A stretch of DNA of 64,000 nt from Clostridium magnum DSM 2767 (GCF_001623875.1 NZ_LWAE01000007.1:62001-126000), one strand, 5' to 3'; positions 36,692 to 51,803 are shown, counted from the stretch's first letter. Notes: a model not told the origin generated them from the letters alone. Translations and numbers: made by a program.

Positions 36692-37579
36692 ATGAGAAAA
36701 GGATATATGTATGCGATTGTATCTGCTATCTTGTTTGGAACAGCAGGTATATTTGTAAAATTAGCACAAAATACAGGTTTAGATTCGGTGAGTTTGCTTA
36801 CTATTCAATACATTATTGCAGTGACTTTGATGTTTTTAGTTGCTTTTTTAAAAGATAGTAAAAAACTATATGTCAGTAAAAAACAGCTATTTAATATGGC
36901 TATATTAGGTTCTGTAGGAAATACACTGATGACTATTTTTTACTATATGGCATTTGAGTATCTACCTGTAGCTATGGTTACTATGCTCTTGTTTACATAT
37001 CCAATAATGGTTTTTGTGTATTCTTTATTTGTTGAAAGACAAAAGGTTGATATGAGAAAAATTGGAGCAATAACTGCGGCGTTTTTAGGATGTATTTTAA
37101 CTTTAAATGTTTTTTCAGGAGGGTTAAAATATTCTTCCAAGGGAATAATATTCGGGCTTTTAGCGGCAGTGTTCTATGCTTTTATGAACCTGTATTCAGA
37201 AAAAAGACTTGAAAATGTAGATGCCCTATCAATAAATGCCTACTCCACTTTATTTTCACTAATAACCCTAACCGTATACAAATGGCCTGTTTTTTTATTT
37301 AATGGTCAGATTAGATTGGAAAGTTTAAAATACATAATTATATTGGCACTGTTCTGTGAGATAATTCCATTGACGCTTCTATATGCTGCTATAAAGTATA
37401 TAGGCTCTTTAAAGGTTTCTATAATAAGTAACATGGAATTACCTACTGCTATTATAGTTTCTTTTGTTATTTTAAAAGAATCGGTATCTATTGTACAAAT
37501 TATAGGTGCCATCCTTATATTTTATGCTGTGCATCTCACTAGAATTGAAGAAAGAATAGAAGCAAAAAAGGCGTCATAG
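36692..37579 (+). CDS. DMT superfamily (EamA-type) transporter
   Basis: A 295-residue membrane protein with ten predicted helices arranged as two EamA repeats (about 5-135 and 150-285). Typical features are the opening GYMYAIVSAILFGTAGIFVKL and the second-repeat AAVFYAFMNLYSEKR. The family exports metabolites or amino acids; the substrate cannot be fixed. GGGAGG precedes the ATG. It is divergent from murT across about 110 bases. Its stop codon lies within its own terminator stem. Confidence 0.88.
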   Translation: MRKGYMYAIVSAILFGTAGIFVKLAQNTGLDSVSLLTIQYIIAVTLMFLVAFLKDSKKLYVSKKQLFNMAILGSVGNTLMTIFYYMAFEYLPVAMVTMLLFTYPIMVFVYSLFVERQKVDMRKIGAITAAFLGCILTLNVFSGGLKYSSKGIIFGLLAAVFYAFMNLYSEKRLENVDALSINAYSTLFSLITLTVYKWPVFLFNGQIRLESLKYIIILALFCEIIPLTLLYAAIKYIGSLKVSIISNMELPTAIIVSFVILKESVSIVQIIGAILIFYAVHLTRIEERIEAKKAS

Positions 37580-37605
37580 AATTTTCTGTGATGCCTTTTC
37601 TATAA
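37566..37605 (+). terminator. Terminator overlapping the DMT gene stop
   Basis: The stem AAAAGGCGTCA / TGATGCCTTTT with a 12-nt loop, then TCTATAATT. The stop codon lies in the base of the loop. Confidence 0.75.
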
Positions 37606-37749
37606 TTATGAAATTATACAAAATGGAACCTAAATGATATAAGAAGAATATATTATATAAATAAAAAGTGTAGCATTTATATAGTAAATGTGTTATACTT
37701 ATCGAAGAAAGCAATTAAATAATGAGGTGTAATTAAAAATAAAGCTTTA

Positions 37750-37879
37750 TTTATCCGATGACTATCCGCTCTAATACTCCCTCTCGAAGAGGGAGTAAAG
37801 AGCGGCTACGTCCCTGGATTCGTACGACTAAGAATCAGATGGGGGTTGAAACCCCACCTGATTCAAGTCTTAACTTCAT
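37750..37879 (+). repeat. F2 element, copy e (compact)
   Basis: TTTATCCGATGACTATCCGC to TAACTTCAT, 130 nt. The left hairpin is in simple form: CCGCTCTAATACTCCCTCT pairs with AGAGGGAGTAAAGAGCGG with no inserted modules. This shows the basic fold most clearly. It lies 55 bases upstream of pckA. Confidence 0.88.
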
Positions 37880-37933
37880 GATTTTAAAATGTAATGTGAT
37901 ATACAATTATAGGTTATATAGGGGGGTTGAGCA

Positions 37934-39520
37934 ATGAATATAAATCTTGAGTATCTAAATATTAGTGAGTACAAAAATTTGTATAGAAATTTATCAGTGG
38001 CGGAACTAACAGAATTTGCTGTTAGAAGAGGAGAAGCTGTTTTATCGGATAAAGGAGCTTTAGTTGTGAATACAGGTAAATATACTGGAAGATCACCTAA
38101 AGATAGATTTATAGTAAAACAAAAGAGTATTGAAGATAAGATAAATTGGGGAGATGTAAATTTATCTATAGATGAAGAGGTTTTTGATAAACTTTATTAC
38201 AAAGTTGTTGAATATTTAAAGGAAAAAGATATATTTATGTTTGACGGATTTGTAGGTGCTATGAAGGAATACACTCTCCCTATTAGGGTTGTATGTGAGT
38301 ATGCTTCACAGGCAATGTTTGCAAATCAATTATTTATAAGACCTAGCATAGCAGATCTTATAAATTTTGTTCCTGAGTTTAACGTGATTGCTGTACCAGG
38401 ATTTAAAGCCAATGGAGCTGAAGATGGAATAAATTCTGAAGCATTTATCTTAGTTAACTTTGATAAAAAAGTTATATTAATAGGCGGAACTCAATATTCA
38501 GGAGAAATAAAGAAAGCAATATTTTCTATAATGAACTTTTTATTACCTCAAAGAAGTGTAATGCCAATGCATTGTTCAGCAAATATAGGTAAGGATAGTA
38601 AAACTACTGTATTTTTTGGACTATCAGGTACAGGGAAAACTACATTGTCTGCAGACCCTGAAAGAAGATTAATTGGTGATGATGAACATGGTTGGAGTGA
38701 TAATGGGGTATTTAATTTTGAAGGTGGATGTTATGCAAAAACCATTAAATTAGATAGAGAAAAAGAAAAAGAAATATATGATGCAATAAAGTTTGGTACA
38801 ATACTAGAAAATGTTGTTCTTCGTAATAATAGAACACCGGATTATGATAGCAGTATGTATACAGAAAATACAAGGGCTGCATATCCCCTTGAATATATAG
38901 ATAACATTGAAAAGAGTGGAATAGGAGGCAATCCTAATACTATAATATTTTTAACAGCAGATGCCTTCGGTGTAATGCCACCAATAGCTAAGCTTTCAAA
39001 AGAAACTGCTATGTATCACTTTATGTCTGGCTATACAAGTAAAGTTGCGGGAACGGAAAGAGGAATAATTGAACCTAAAGCTACTTTCTCTGCATGTTTT
39101 GGAGAGCCTTTTATGCTCATGAATCCTGTTGTTTATGCAGAACTGTTAGGTAAAAAAATAGACAAGTATAAAACAGAAGTTTATCTTGTAAATACAGGGT
39201 GGCTAAGTGGAGGCTATGGAAAAGGTGAAAGAATAAAACTTTCATATACAAGGGCTATGGTTAAAGCAGCTTTAGATGGTGAGTTAACAAATGCTAAGTT
39301 TGAAGAACATCCTATATTCAAGATTTTAATACCTAAAGAGTGTCCAGGTGTTCCATCGGGAATGCTAGATCCTAAGAATACTTGGGAAGATAAAGAAGCT
39401 TATGATGTTAAGGCATTAGAACTTGCAGAAAAGTTTAATGAAAATTTCAAGAAGTTTAAAAATGTTTCAGATAGTATAGCTAAAGCTGGTCCAAGAATAA
39501 AAGAAATTCAATATGTATAA
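37934..39520 (+). CDS. pckA: Phosphoenolpyruvate carboxykinase (ATP)
   Basis: A 528-residue cytoplasmic enzyme linking oxaloacetate and phosphoenolpyruvate with ATP/ADP. The kinase-1a loop GLSGTGKTTLSADP (about 234-247) and the metal site GDDEHGWSD (about 255-263) are present, as are RNNRTPDYDS and the substrate region with GRSPKDRF (about 53-60). The length is normal for the ATP-type enzyme. GGGGGGTTG precedes the ATG. In an anaerobe it may run towards oxaloacetate. An F1 copy begins within 2 bases of its stop codon. Confidence 0.96.
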   Translation: MNINLEYLNISEYKNLYRNLSVAELTEFAVRRGEAVLSDKGALVVNTGKYTGRSPKDRFIVKQKSIEDKINWGDVNLSIDEEVFDKLYYKVVEYLKEKDIFMFDGFVGAMKEYTLPIRVVCEYASQAMFANQLFIRPSIADLINFVPEFNVIAVPGFKANGAEDGINSEAFILVNFDKKVILIGGTQYSGEIKKAIFSIMNFLLPQRSVMPMHCSANIGKDSKTTVFFGLSGTGKTTLSADPERRLIGDDEHGWSDNGVFNFEGGCYAKTIKLDREKEKEIYDAIKFGTILENVVLRNNRTPDYDSSMYTENTRAAYPLEYIDNIEKSGIGGNPNTIIFLTADAFGVMPPIAKLSKETAMYHFMSGYTSKVAGTERGIIEPKATFSACFGEPFMLMNPVVYAELLGKKIDKYKTEVYLVNTGWLSGGYGKGERIKLSYTRAMVKAALDGELTNAKFEEHPIFKILIPKECPGVPSGMLDPKNTWEDKEAYDVKALELAEKFNENFKKFKNVSDSIAKAGPRIKEIQYV

Positions 39521-39521
39521 T

Positions 39522-39774
39522 TTAACATGACTAACTTGGCGTAAGTCTCCCACTTAATATGAAACTCCGCTTCCTAGCGTCAGAGGAGTACTCACAGAGT
39601 AAGCGACCATCACCAAATCATAGATTTGGGATGTCTGCTTGACCGATTCACACAAAATCGTAGATTTTGGTTCTCTGCTTAACTGGGAGTTCAACGCCAA
39701 GTAAGCCATGCATTCGCAGATCTAAAATTCAGATGGGGTAAAAGAATCCCCATCTGAATTAAGATCTTGCTTCA
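39522..39774 (+). repeat. F1 element, copy 2 (longest)
   Basis: TTAACATGACTAACTTGGCG to GATCTTGCTTCA, 253 nt. The left-hairpin loop has three inserted pieces: an ACTCCGCTTCC..GGAGTACTC hairpin, AAGCGACCATCACC..TGTCTGCTT, and ATTCACACAAAATCG..GGTTCTCTGCTT. It starts directly after the pckA stop codon. Confidence 0.88.
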
Positions 39775-39937
39775 ATATTGTAATAAGTGTAAAAAACTTT
39801 GCTTCTATAAATATTGTTTTGTAGAAGTAAAGTTTTTCTTTTTACTTCACTATAAGTTAAATGTTGTGTTGATATAAATAAAAATAGTATAATAAAAATT
39901 GTTGTTATAAAATTAAATAAGAGAGTGAGTGTGAATA

Positions 39938-40771
39938 ATGGAAATAGTACTTATGCTTAAAGCTGTTATCATTGGAATAGTAGAAGGAATTACTGAGTTT
40001 TTGCCTATATCCTCTACAGGACATATGATAATAGTAGGTAATTTGATTAACTTTCAAGAACCTGCTTATCCGAAACAATATGTATATATGTTTGAAGTAG
40101 TGATTCAGCTGGGAGCTATATTAGCTATAGTAGTTTTATATTGGGAAAAAATAAAAACATCTTTAATAAATATTAAACCGGGACAATGGGGATTTAAGTT
40201 ATGGTTTAATATATTTGTAGCATTCTTACCATCAGCAGTTATAGGAATCTTTCTACATAAAGCGATACAAGCAAAGCTATTCAATGCAGTTACTGTATCA
40301 CTAGCATTAATAATAGGTGGATTTTTGATGATATTCATGGAGAATAAGTATAGAAGAGGCAATAAAACTAAAAGCATTGATGATGTGAATGTTGTACAAG
40401 CATTTAAAATAGGATGTTTTCAATGCCTTGCTTTATGGCCAGGTATGTCAAGATCAGCTTCTACTATAATAGGAGCATGGATAAGTGGATTAAATACTGT
40501 GGCTGCTGCAGAATTTTCATTCTTTCTAGCTATACCTACAATGGTAGGGGCTTCGGTGTTATCATTAAAAGATGGATTTGGATCCATGAGTGGTTCACAA
40601 ATCATAGCACTTGCAGTTGGCTTTGTGGTATCTTTTGTAGTAGCGCTAGTAGTGGTTGAAAAGTTTATGAAATTCTTACAGAGGAAGCCTATGAGGGTTT
40701 TTGCTATATATAGAATATTTATTGGAGTAATAATACTTGTTTTAGCTTTTACAAAGGTAATAACGGTATAG
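39938..40771 (+). CDS. uppP: Undecaprenyl-diphosphatase UppP (BacA)
   Basis: A 277-residue membrane enzyme that recycles the lipid carrier undecaprenyl diphosphate for cell-wall synthesis; overexpression is known to give bacitracin resistance. The family motifs are EGITEFLPISSTGHM (about residues 16-30) and PGMSRSASTI (about 168-177), which carry the catalytic Glu, Ser and Arg. Eight or so helices are predicted. The ribosome site (GAGAGTGAG) is weak. It stands alone between two F1 elements. Confidence 0.94.
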   Translation: MEIVLMLKAVIIGIVEGITEFLPISSTGHMIIVGNLINFQEPAYPKQYVYMFEVVIQLGAILAIVVLYWEKIKTSLINIKPGQWGFKLWFNIFVAFLPSAVIGIFLHKAIQAKLFNAVTVSLALIIGGFLMIFMENKYRRGNKTKSIDDVNVVQAFKIGCFQCLALWPGMSRSASTIIGAWISGLNTVAAAEFSFFLAIPTMVGASVLSLKDGFGSMSGSQIIALAVGFVVSFVVALVVVEKFMKFLQRKPMRVFAIYRIFIGVIILVLAFTKVITV

Positions 40772-40836
40772 ATAAGTAAATTTCACCTTAGCTTAGTCCT
40801 GATATTCTTAGGAATATTTGTTCCGTGGTGAAAAAA

Positions 40837-40910
40837 GTTAGTCATGCATTCGCAGCTCTAAAATTCAGATGGGGTAAAAGAATCCCCATCTCAATTAAGA
40901 TCTTACTTTA
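40837..40910 (+). repeat. F1 element, 3' part only
   Basis: CATGCATTCGCAGCTCTAAA and the right hairpin ATTCAGATGGGG/CCCCATCTCAATT are kept, ending TCTTACTTTA. The left part is replaced by a different hairpin (TTTCACC...GGTGAAA, 40780-40832). Confidence 0.75.
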
Positions 40911-40929
40911 AAAAAGTTTAAAAAAAGTG

Positions 40930-40958
40930 TTGACACTTTAGTGATTTTGAAATATAAT
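40930..40958 (+). promoter_or_regulatory. tRNA-Leu promoter
   Basis: Consensus TTGACA (40930-40935), a 17-base spacer, and TATAAT (40953-40958). It lies 20 bases before the mature tRNA. Confidence 0.85.
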
Positions 40959-40978
40959 AATTTTTGTAGTCAGGACGC

Positions 40979-41067
40979 GCTGGAGTGGCGGAACTGGCAG
41001 ACGCACAGGACTTAAAATCCTGCGGGCTTTAAAACCCGTACCGGTTCGATTCCGGTCTTCAGCACCA
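40979..41067 (+). tRNA. tRNA-Leu (anticodon TAA)
   Basis: An 89-nt class II tRNA with CCA encoded. The acceptor is GCTGGAG/CTTCAGC. The anticodon loop is CTTAAAA, a long variable arm GCGGGCTTTAAAACCCGT is present, and the T-loop is GTTCGATTC. Confidence 0.96.
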
Positions 41068-41098
41068 AAGACGAGATGTTTATCTCGTCTTTTTTTAT
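41068..41098 (+). terminator. Terminator after tRNA-Leu
   Basis: The stem AAGACGAGAT / ATCTCGTCTT with GTTT loop, followed by TTTTTT. Confidence 0.9.
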
Positions 41099-41135
41099 GT
41101 TAGTAGAAAAATTGCTCAATATTAAATCGATTAAA

Positions 41136-41190
41136 TTTTATTCGATAACTACGGGATTGAATACTCTCATCTGATTGGAGTTTACATTTT
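41136..41190 (+). repeat. Degenerate F2 remnant
   Basis: TTATTCGATAACTACGGG ... ATACTCTCATCTGATTGGAG ... TTTACATTTTAT. This looks like an old, reduced F2 copy placed head-to-tail with the next full copy. Confidence 0.55.
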
Positions 41191-41419
41191 ATCCGATTAC
41201 TACCCGCTCTAATACTCCCATACGCACTCTGTGAAAGCGATTCGTACCAAATCAGAGATTTGGGCTCTCTGCTTTTCTTCAAAGTGTACGTTGCGAGCGG
41301 CTATGTCCCTGGATTCGTTCAACTAAGAATCAGGTGGGGGTTAAATGCCTAAATGGCATTTAACGGGCAAATCCCCGGGTCGTAGACGAAACCCCATCTG
41401 ATTCAAGTTTACACTTCAT
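41187..41419 (+). repeat. F2 element, copy f (enlarged right hairpin)
   Basis: A full copy from TTTTATCCGATTACTACCC to ACACTTCAT. About 48 nt (41341-41388; TTAAATGCCTAAATGGCATTTAA, then CCCCGGGTCGTAGACG) are inserted in the loop of the right-end hairpin. The same insert is found in copy j (57528-57575). Confidence 0.88.
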
Positions 41420-41729
41420 CTAGGAAATAATAAATATATTAATCATAAGTACGAGAAAAGACTACTGATGATTAATATGTTTTTTAGTATTTAATATTAT
41501 TTGAGTCATATGTTCTTATGTATTTAGGAAGTTATTATTGGGAATATAAATATACTTATCCAGGCGTATCTATATATGTAATAGCTTAAAATATTAAGAA
41601 TTAATAAGTAAATTGAATATAATTAGCTCTATTTATGGGTTTTGTTCATTAGGAGTAAAAAAAATGTGATACAATAACACATGTCGTCAGGAGATGACGA
41701 AATAAATAAAAAATTAAAAGAAAATGTGT

Positions 41730-41904
41730 TGACAATTTGGTTTAGGTGTGATAATCTAAAACAGTCGTCAAAACACGATGATGGTCTTTGAAAATTAAAC
41801 AGAGGTTGAAAGTTAAAATAACTTTTATTAAGTAAACTAAACCAGCAATTCTTTAACTACTATAATACAGTAGTGAGTAAAACAGTAATGAGCATTCAAA
41901 CTTT
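41730..41904 (+). promoter_or_regulatory. rRNA operon 1 promoter and leader
   Basis: TTGACA (41730-41735) with an extended -10 TGTGATAAT (41748-41756). From about 41785 (TCTTTGAAAATTAAACAGAG) the leader is nearly identical to that of operon 2, which suggests conserved processing or antitermination signals. Confidence 0.7.
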
Positions 41905-43424
<1,520 letters not shown>

Positions 43425-43510
43425 TCGACAAAGTAGGTAATTCTACTTTGAACGGTTTGTTTACACTCTGTTTAATTTTGAGAGACTACATGTTTCTCAT
43501 TAAGTAGTAT

Positions 43511-43586
43511 GGGGGTATAGCTCAGTTGGGAGAGCACCTGCCTTGCACGCAGGGGGTCAAGGGTTCGAATCCCTTTATCTCCACCA
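43511..43586 (+). tRNA. tRNA-Ala (anticodon TGC)
   Basis: 76 nt in the 16S-23S spacer. The anticodon loop is CTTGCAC, the T-loop GTTCGAATC, and CCA is encoded. The D-loop differs by one base from the operon 2 copy (CAGTTGGG here, CAGCTGGG there). Confidence 0.97.
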
Positions 43587-43589
43587 TAC

Positions 43590-43666
<77 letters not shown>

Positions 43667-43924
43667 ATTGTTCTTTGAAAATTGCACAGTGAAAAATCGT
43701 TAAACAACACAATTGTTTAACAAAAGTAAAGCTAAAGGTAAATTACTTATACGAAAGTATATTTAACACCTTTGTAGATTTTATTGAACTAAAACTAGAA
43801 AATTGATAGAAGCAAGTAGTTCAAGTAAAGGCTTGAGTGAGGAGCAGAGTTTACTTATGGTAAATGAGCACCGCAGCGAGAGACTTGACGAAGAAATACG
43901 CCGCTTATAGCAATTTTCGGTTAA

Positions 43925-46828
<2,904 letters not shown>

Positions 46829-46868
46829 ATTTTCACTGTGCAATTTTGAAAGAACAATATTCTTTCAA

Positions 46869-46985
46869 TCTGGTGATTATGACGTAAAGGTAACACCCGT
46901 TCCCATTCCGAACACGAAGGTTAAGCTTTACAGTGCTGATGGTACTGCACGGGAGACTGTGTGGAAGAGTAAGTCGTCGCCAGGT
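46869..46985 (+). rRNA. 5S ribosomal RNA, operon 1
   Basis: 117 nt. TCTGGTG at the start pairs with CGCCAGG at the end. The conserved CCGAACACGAAGGTTAAGC is present. Confidence 0.95.
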
Positions 46986-46991
46986 CTATAT

Positions 46992-47067
<76 letters not shown>

Positions 47068-47069
47068 AA

Positions 47070-47103
47070 AGCACTCCATTTAAATATGGAGTGTTTTTTT
47101 ATT
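47070..47103 (+). terminator. rRNA operon 1 terminator
   Basis: The stem CACTCCAT / ATGGAGTG followed by TTTTTTT. Confidence 0.9.
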
Positions 47104-47490
47104 TGCAAAAAATTAAGAAAAAAATAGAATAAAGTTGAATGGAGTCAGGTTTAAAAGTTCACCTAATTATTTGTTAGATGACAGCATTAGAGGGGTTTGG
47201 GATTATACAAATTGTGATTTGACGTTGAATGTTAGAAAAGTGTCGAAATTGAAACGATAATAACTCGATATAAATTCGCACAATTCTTAATTTTTAAATT
47301 ATATCTACAAAAAATCAATATATTTACCAAAAAATAGAACCAAATGTTGTTAATATTGTTTTATTCTAGTACTACACTTCTTGTAAACTTGTCAGTTAGA
47401 TGTTATAATTTATAATAATATTGTGAAATATTTGTTTAGTTTACAATATTGGATATTTATTTAATGCTTTATAAAAAAACTTTCAATATG
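47104..47490. other. Intergenic region upstream of folE
   Basis: AT-rich and without a gene. TTGAATGGAGTCAGGTTT near 47133 faintly resembles an F2 end. I looked for the tetrahydrofolate riboswitch core expected before folate genes and did not see it. Confidence 0.45.
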
Positions 47491-47491
47491 A

Positions 47492-47547
47492 GAGGGGGAT
47501 TATTGAACAAACTCTTACATAGGGACAGTGTTCAATAAAAAATTATG
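47492..47547 (+). promoter_or_regulatory. folE translation-start region with mini-ORF and hairpin
   Basis: GAGGGGG (47492-47498) is 46 bases before the folE ATG and just ahead of a TTG (47503). That TTG opens a 12-codon frame (MNKLLHRDSVQ, stop TAA 47536-47538) in the same frame as folE. ATTGAACA (47501-47508) and TGTTCAAT (47529-47536) form a hairpin. No Shine-Dalgarno sequence lies directly before the folE ATG. Confidence 0.6.
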
Positions 47548-48102
47548 ATAGACGAAAATAAAATCAAAACAGCAGTTAGAATGATTATAGAAGCAGTGGG
47601 TGAAGATCCGGAAAGAGAAGGATTACTAGAAACACCTGATAGAATCGCAAGAATGTACAAGGAAATATTCTCAGGATTATATACAAACCCAGAAATACAC
47701 TTAAAGAAAACATTTACTGTAGACAGTGATGATATAATCTTAGAAAAAGATATAAAGTTTTATTCTATGTGTGAGCACCATTTTGTTCCGTTTTACGGAA
47801 AGGCTCACGTGGCATATATATCTAATGGAAAAGTTGCAGGCTTAAGTAAGTTAGCAAGAACAGTAGAAGTTTTTGCTAAAAGACCGCAACTGCAAGAAAG
47901 AATGACATCCCAAATTGCAGATGCACTTATGGAGTACCTAGATGCTCAGGGGGTAATGGTGGTAATAGAAGCAGAACATATGTGTATGACTATGAGAGGG
48001 GTAAAAAAACCAGGTAGTAAAACTATAACTGTAGTTACTAAAGGAAAATTTAAGGAAGACTTATCACTAAAAGAAGAAGTTTATAAAATGATTAAGATGT
48101 AA
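47545..48102 (+). CDS. folE: GTP cyclohydrolase I
   Basis: A 185-residue enzyme for the first step of folate synthesis, turning GTP into dihydroneopterin triphosphate. The zinc ligands are in MCEHHFVPF (about residues 73-81) and [11 protein letters not shown] (about 142-152), and the [15 protein letters not shown] start is typical. The family's usual N-terminus agrees with ATG 47545. No ribosome site lies directly upstream (see the separate entry on the start region). The HD-domain gene follows at 18 bases and folBK after that. Confidence 0.95.
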   Translation: MIDENKIKTAVRMIIEAVGEDPEREGLLETPDRIARMYKEIFSGLYTNPEIHLKKTFTVDSDDIILEKDIKFYSMCEHHFVPFYGKAHVAYISNGKVAGLSKLARTVEVFAKRPQLQERMTSQIADALMEYLDAQGVMVVIEAEHMCMTMRGVKKPGSKTITVVTKGKFKEDLSLKEEVYKMIKM

Positions 48103-48120
48103 TAGGGGGATGTAGAATAC

Positions 48121-48600
48121 TTGAATAAAGTAAATAGCATTCTAAATAATGAAAAGTTTAAAGAGTATTTAAATAAAAATAATCAAGCTGAAAAAGAAAG
48201 AAAATTTTGTAGACATAATTTGCAACATTTTATGGATGTTGCAAGAATATCGTATATAATGATTTTAGAAAATAAGTTAGAAATAGAGAAAGAAATAGTT
48301 TATGCAACAGCATTACTTCATGATATAGGAAGGTGGATGCAGTATAGTAAGGGAGTATCACATGAAATAGCTAGTTATGAATTAGCACAGGATATATTAG
48401 TAGAATGTGGCTTTAGTGAAAAAGAAAGAGATATAATTTCAAGTGCTATTTTAAATCATAGAAAAAAAGCTAACGACGAAGGAACTTTTGAACACATATT
48501 TTACATAAGTGATAAACTCTCACGAAATTGTTTTAATTGCCACGCTGCAGATGAATGTAATTGGTCAGAGCAAAAGAAGAATTATAAAATTAAATATTAA
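48121..48600 (+). CDS. HD-domain phosphohydrolase in the folate operon
   Basis: A 159-residue cytoplasmic protein with an HD domain. The metal ligands are seen as His in CRHNLQHFMDVA, HD in LLHDIGRWM (about residues 65-66) and His in ILNHRKKA. A Cys cluster near the end (CFNCHAADEC) may bind metal. The start is TTG, with GGGGG 11 bases upstream. It lies between folE and folBK. So it may remove phosphate from dihydroneopterin triphosphate, a step for which no gene is otherwise visible here; this is inference from position. Confidence 0.85.
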   Translation: MNKVNSILNNEKFKEYLNKNNQAEKERKFCRHNLQHFMDVARISYIMILENKLEIEKEIVYATALLHDIGRWMQYSKGVSHEIASYELAQDILVECGFSEKERDIISSAILNHRKKANDEGTFEHIFYISDKLSRNCFNCHAADECNWSEQKKNYKIKY

Positions 48601-48635
48601 TTTACAGTAATATACCAAGGAGAGATAAATGGCAA

Positions 48636-49463
48636 ATGGATAAGATTTATATAAAAGATTTAGAGATTTACGGATTTCATGGAGTAAACCAGCAAGAAAA
48701 AGATATGGGACAGCGTTTCCTAGTATCATTAGAACTTTTTCTTTCATTACAGGATGCTGGAGAAAGTGATGATTTAGATAAAACTGTTAGTTATGCTCAA
48801 GTTTGTATTGATATAGAGGAAGAATTTAAGAAAGAAAAATATGACTTAATTGAAAAAGCAGCAGAAAAGTTAGCTGAATTTGTACTAATAAACTATGAGT
48901 TAGTGGATAGGGTAAAGATTAAGATAAAAAAACCTTGGGCTCCAATAGGTAAACCCTTAGATCATGTATCCGTAGAAATTGATAGAAAATGGCACACGGC
49001 ATATATTGCTATTGGTTCAAATATGGGGGATAAGGAAAAAAACCTAAATTCAGCAATAGAATTAATAAATAATCCAGATTTTAATAGAGTTATAAAGGTA
49101 TCTAACTTTTATGAAACGAAGCCAGTTGGATACCTTGAACAGGAAGAGTTCTTAAATGGTGCATTAGAAATAAAAACACTATTATCTCCTAAAAGACTAA
49201 TGAGATTTTTACTAGAGAAAGAAGAAGAGTTAAAGCGTGAAAGAATAATTAAATGGGGACCAAGGACTATAGATTTAGATATATTACTTTATGACAATTT
49301 AATAACTTCTGAGGAGGAAATTATAATTCCTCATCCGAGAATGCATGAAAGATTATTTGTTCTTATACCTTTATTAGACATCGCACCATATGTTATACAT
49401 CCAATATTAAATAAAAGAGTTATAGAATTGGCAAATATGAATTCTGAGGACGGAGAACTATAG
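48636..49463 (+). CDS. folBK: Bifunctional dihydroneopterin aldolase / HPPK
   Basis: A 275-residue fusion. FolB occupies about 1-118 (DKIYIKDLEIYGFHGVNQQEK; catalytic Lys in KIKIKKPWAPIG). FolK (6-hydroxymethyl-dihydropterin pyrophosphokinase) occupies about 122-272 (AIGSNMGDKEKNL, then GPRTIDLDILLYD and IPHPRMHER). The two make successive products on the way to dihydropteroate; folP is absent from this cluster. AAGGAGAG is 12 bases before the ATG. An overlapping 4-codon frame (MANG) starts closer, at 48629, and might tune initiation. Confidence 0.93.
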   Translation: MDKIYIKDLEIYGFHGVNQQEKDMGQRFLVSLELFLSLQDAGESDDLDKTVSYAQVCIDIEEEFKKEKYDLIEKAAEKLAEFVLINYELVDRVKIKIKKPWAPIGKPLDHVSVEIDRKWHTAYIAIGSNMGDKEKNLNSAIELINNPDFNRVIKVSNFYETKPVGYLEQEEFLNGALEIKTLLSPKRLMRFLLEKEEELKRERIIKWGPRTIDLDILLYDNLITSEEEIIIPHPRMHERLFVLIPLLDIAPYVIHPILNKRVIELANMNSEDGEL

Positions 49464-49471
49464 TAAAAGAA

Positions 49472-49733
49472 TTTATCCGATGACTACCCGCCCCAATACT
49501 CCTATCTTTATACGAAATTCCTCTTTCTAATCTCAGAGGAATACTCATAGATTAAGCGACTACTAACTAATCATAGATTTGTTGGTAGTCGCTTTACCTA
49601 TTTTTACGATGGCTACCCGATCTAATACTCCCTCTTCTTAAAGAGGGAGTAAAGAGCGGCTACGCCCCTGGATTCGTTCAACTAAGAATCAGGTGGAGTT
49701 TGAAACCCCATCTGATTCAAGTTTCCGCTTCAT
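49472..49733 (+). repeat. F2 element, copy g (composite)
   Basis: TTTATCCGATGACTACCCGC to TCCGCTTCAT. The left part holds an extra block (AAATTCCTCTTTC..GAGGAATACTC, then AAGCGACTACTAAC..GGTAGTCGCTTT) like that of F1 copy 2. A second left end follows (GATGGCTACCCGATCTAATACTCCC) before the normal right end, so two copies appear fused. Confidence 0.85.
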
Positions 49734-49805
49734 CCGATAACTAGCCACTCTAATACTTCCTACCCACGGTGTAAAAGAGATTCGCTTATATGACTTTCAC
49801 TTCAT
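49732..49805 (+). repeat. F2 element, truncated copy h
   Basis: Starts at the last bases of copy g (ATCCGATAACTAGCC), keeps CTCTAATACTTCC, and ends TTTCACTTCAT. The right-end hairpin is missing. It makes a head-to-tail series with copy g. Confidence 0.7.
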
Positions 49806-50001
49806 TTAAAGACATTTCAAGGTAAACTTATCCTAGAGTGTCTTAAATAAAAAAATGTAGAAATAAGTAGAAATAATTAGTTATAGTAAGATATTTTGAC
49901 AAAATCGATAATTGGAATATACACTGATTTTAAGAAGATGATATTATATTACATGTCGGTGAGACAAACAACAAATTAATTCAATAGACATCAAAAAATG
50001 T

Positions 50002-50176
50002 TGACAGGAATTAATGAGTGTGCTAATATGTAAAAGTCGCTAAATGAGCGATATGATCTTTGAAAATTAAACAGAGGTTGAAAGTTGAAATAACTTTTAT
50101 TAAGTAAACTAAACCAGCAATTCTTTAACTACTATAATATAGTAGTGAGTAAAACAGTAATGAGCATTCAAACTTT
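50002..50176 (+). promoter_or_regulatory. rRNA operon 2 promoter and leader
   Basis: TTGACA (50002-50007), 17-base spacer, TAATAT (50025-50030). The promoter differs from that of operon 1, but the leader from 50057 is almost identical. Confidence 0.75.
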
Positions 50177-51696
<1,520 letters not shown>

Positions 51697-51803
51697 TCGA
51701 CAAAGTAGGTAATTCTACTTTGAACGGTTTGTTTACACTCTGTTTAATTTTGAGAGATCATCATATCAACATTTTGTTGGTATGTTAATGAACTTTCAAA
51801 AAT

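Noticed and set aside
40414-40659. An 81-codon frame within uppP
   Set aside because: It lies in a shifted frame inside a clear uppP gene and has no family resemblance.
47104-47544. A tetrahydrofolate riboswitch before folE
   Set aside because: The conserved core of that riboswitch is not visible; only the mini-ORF/hairpin arrangement is present.
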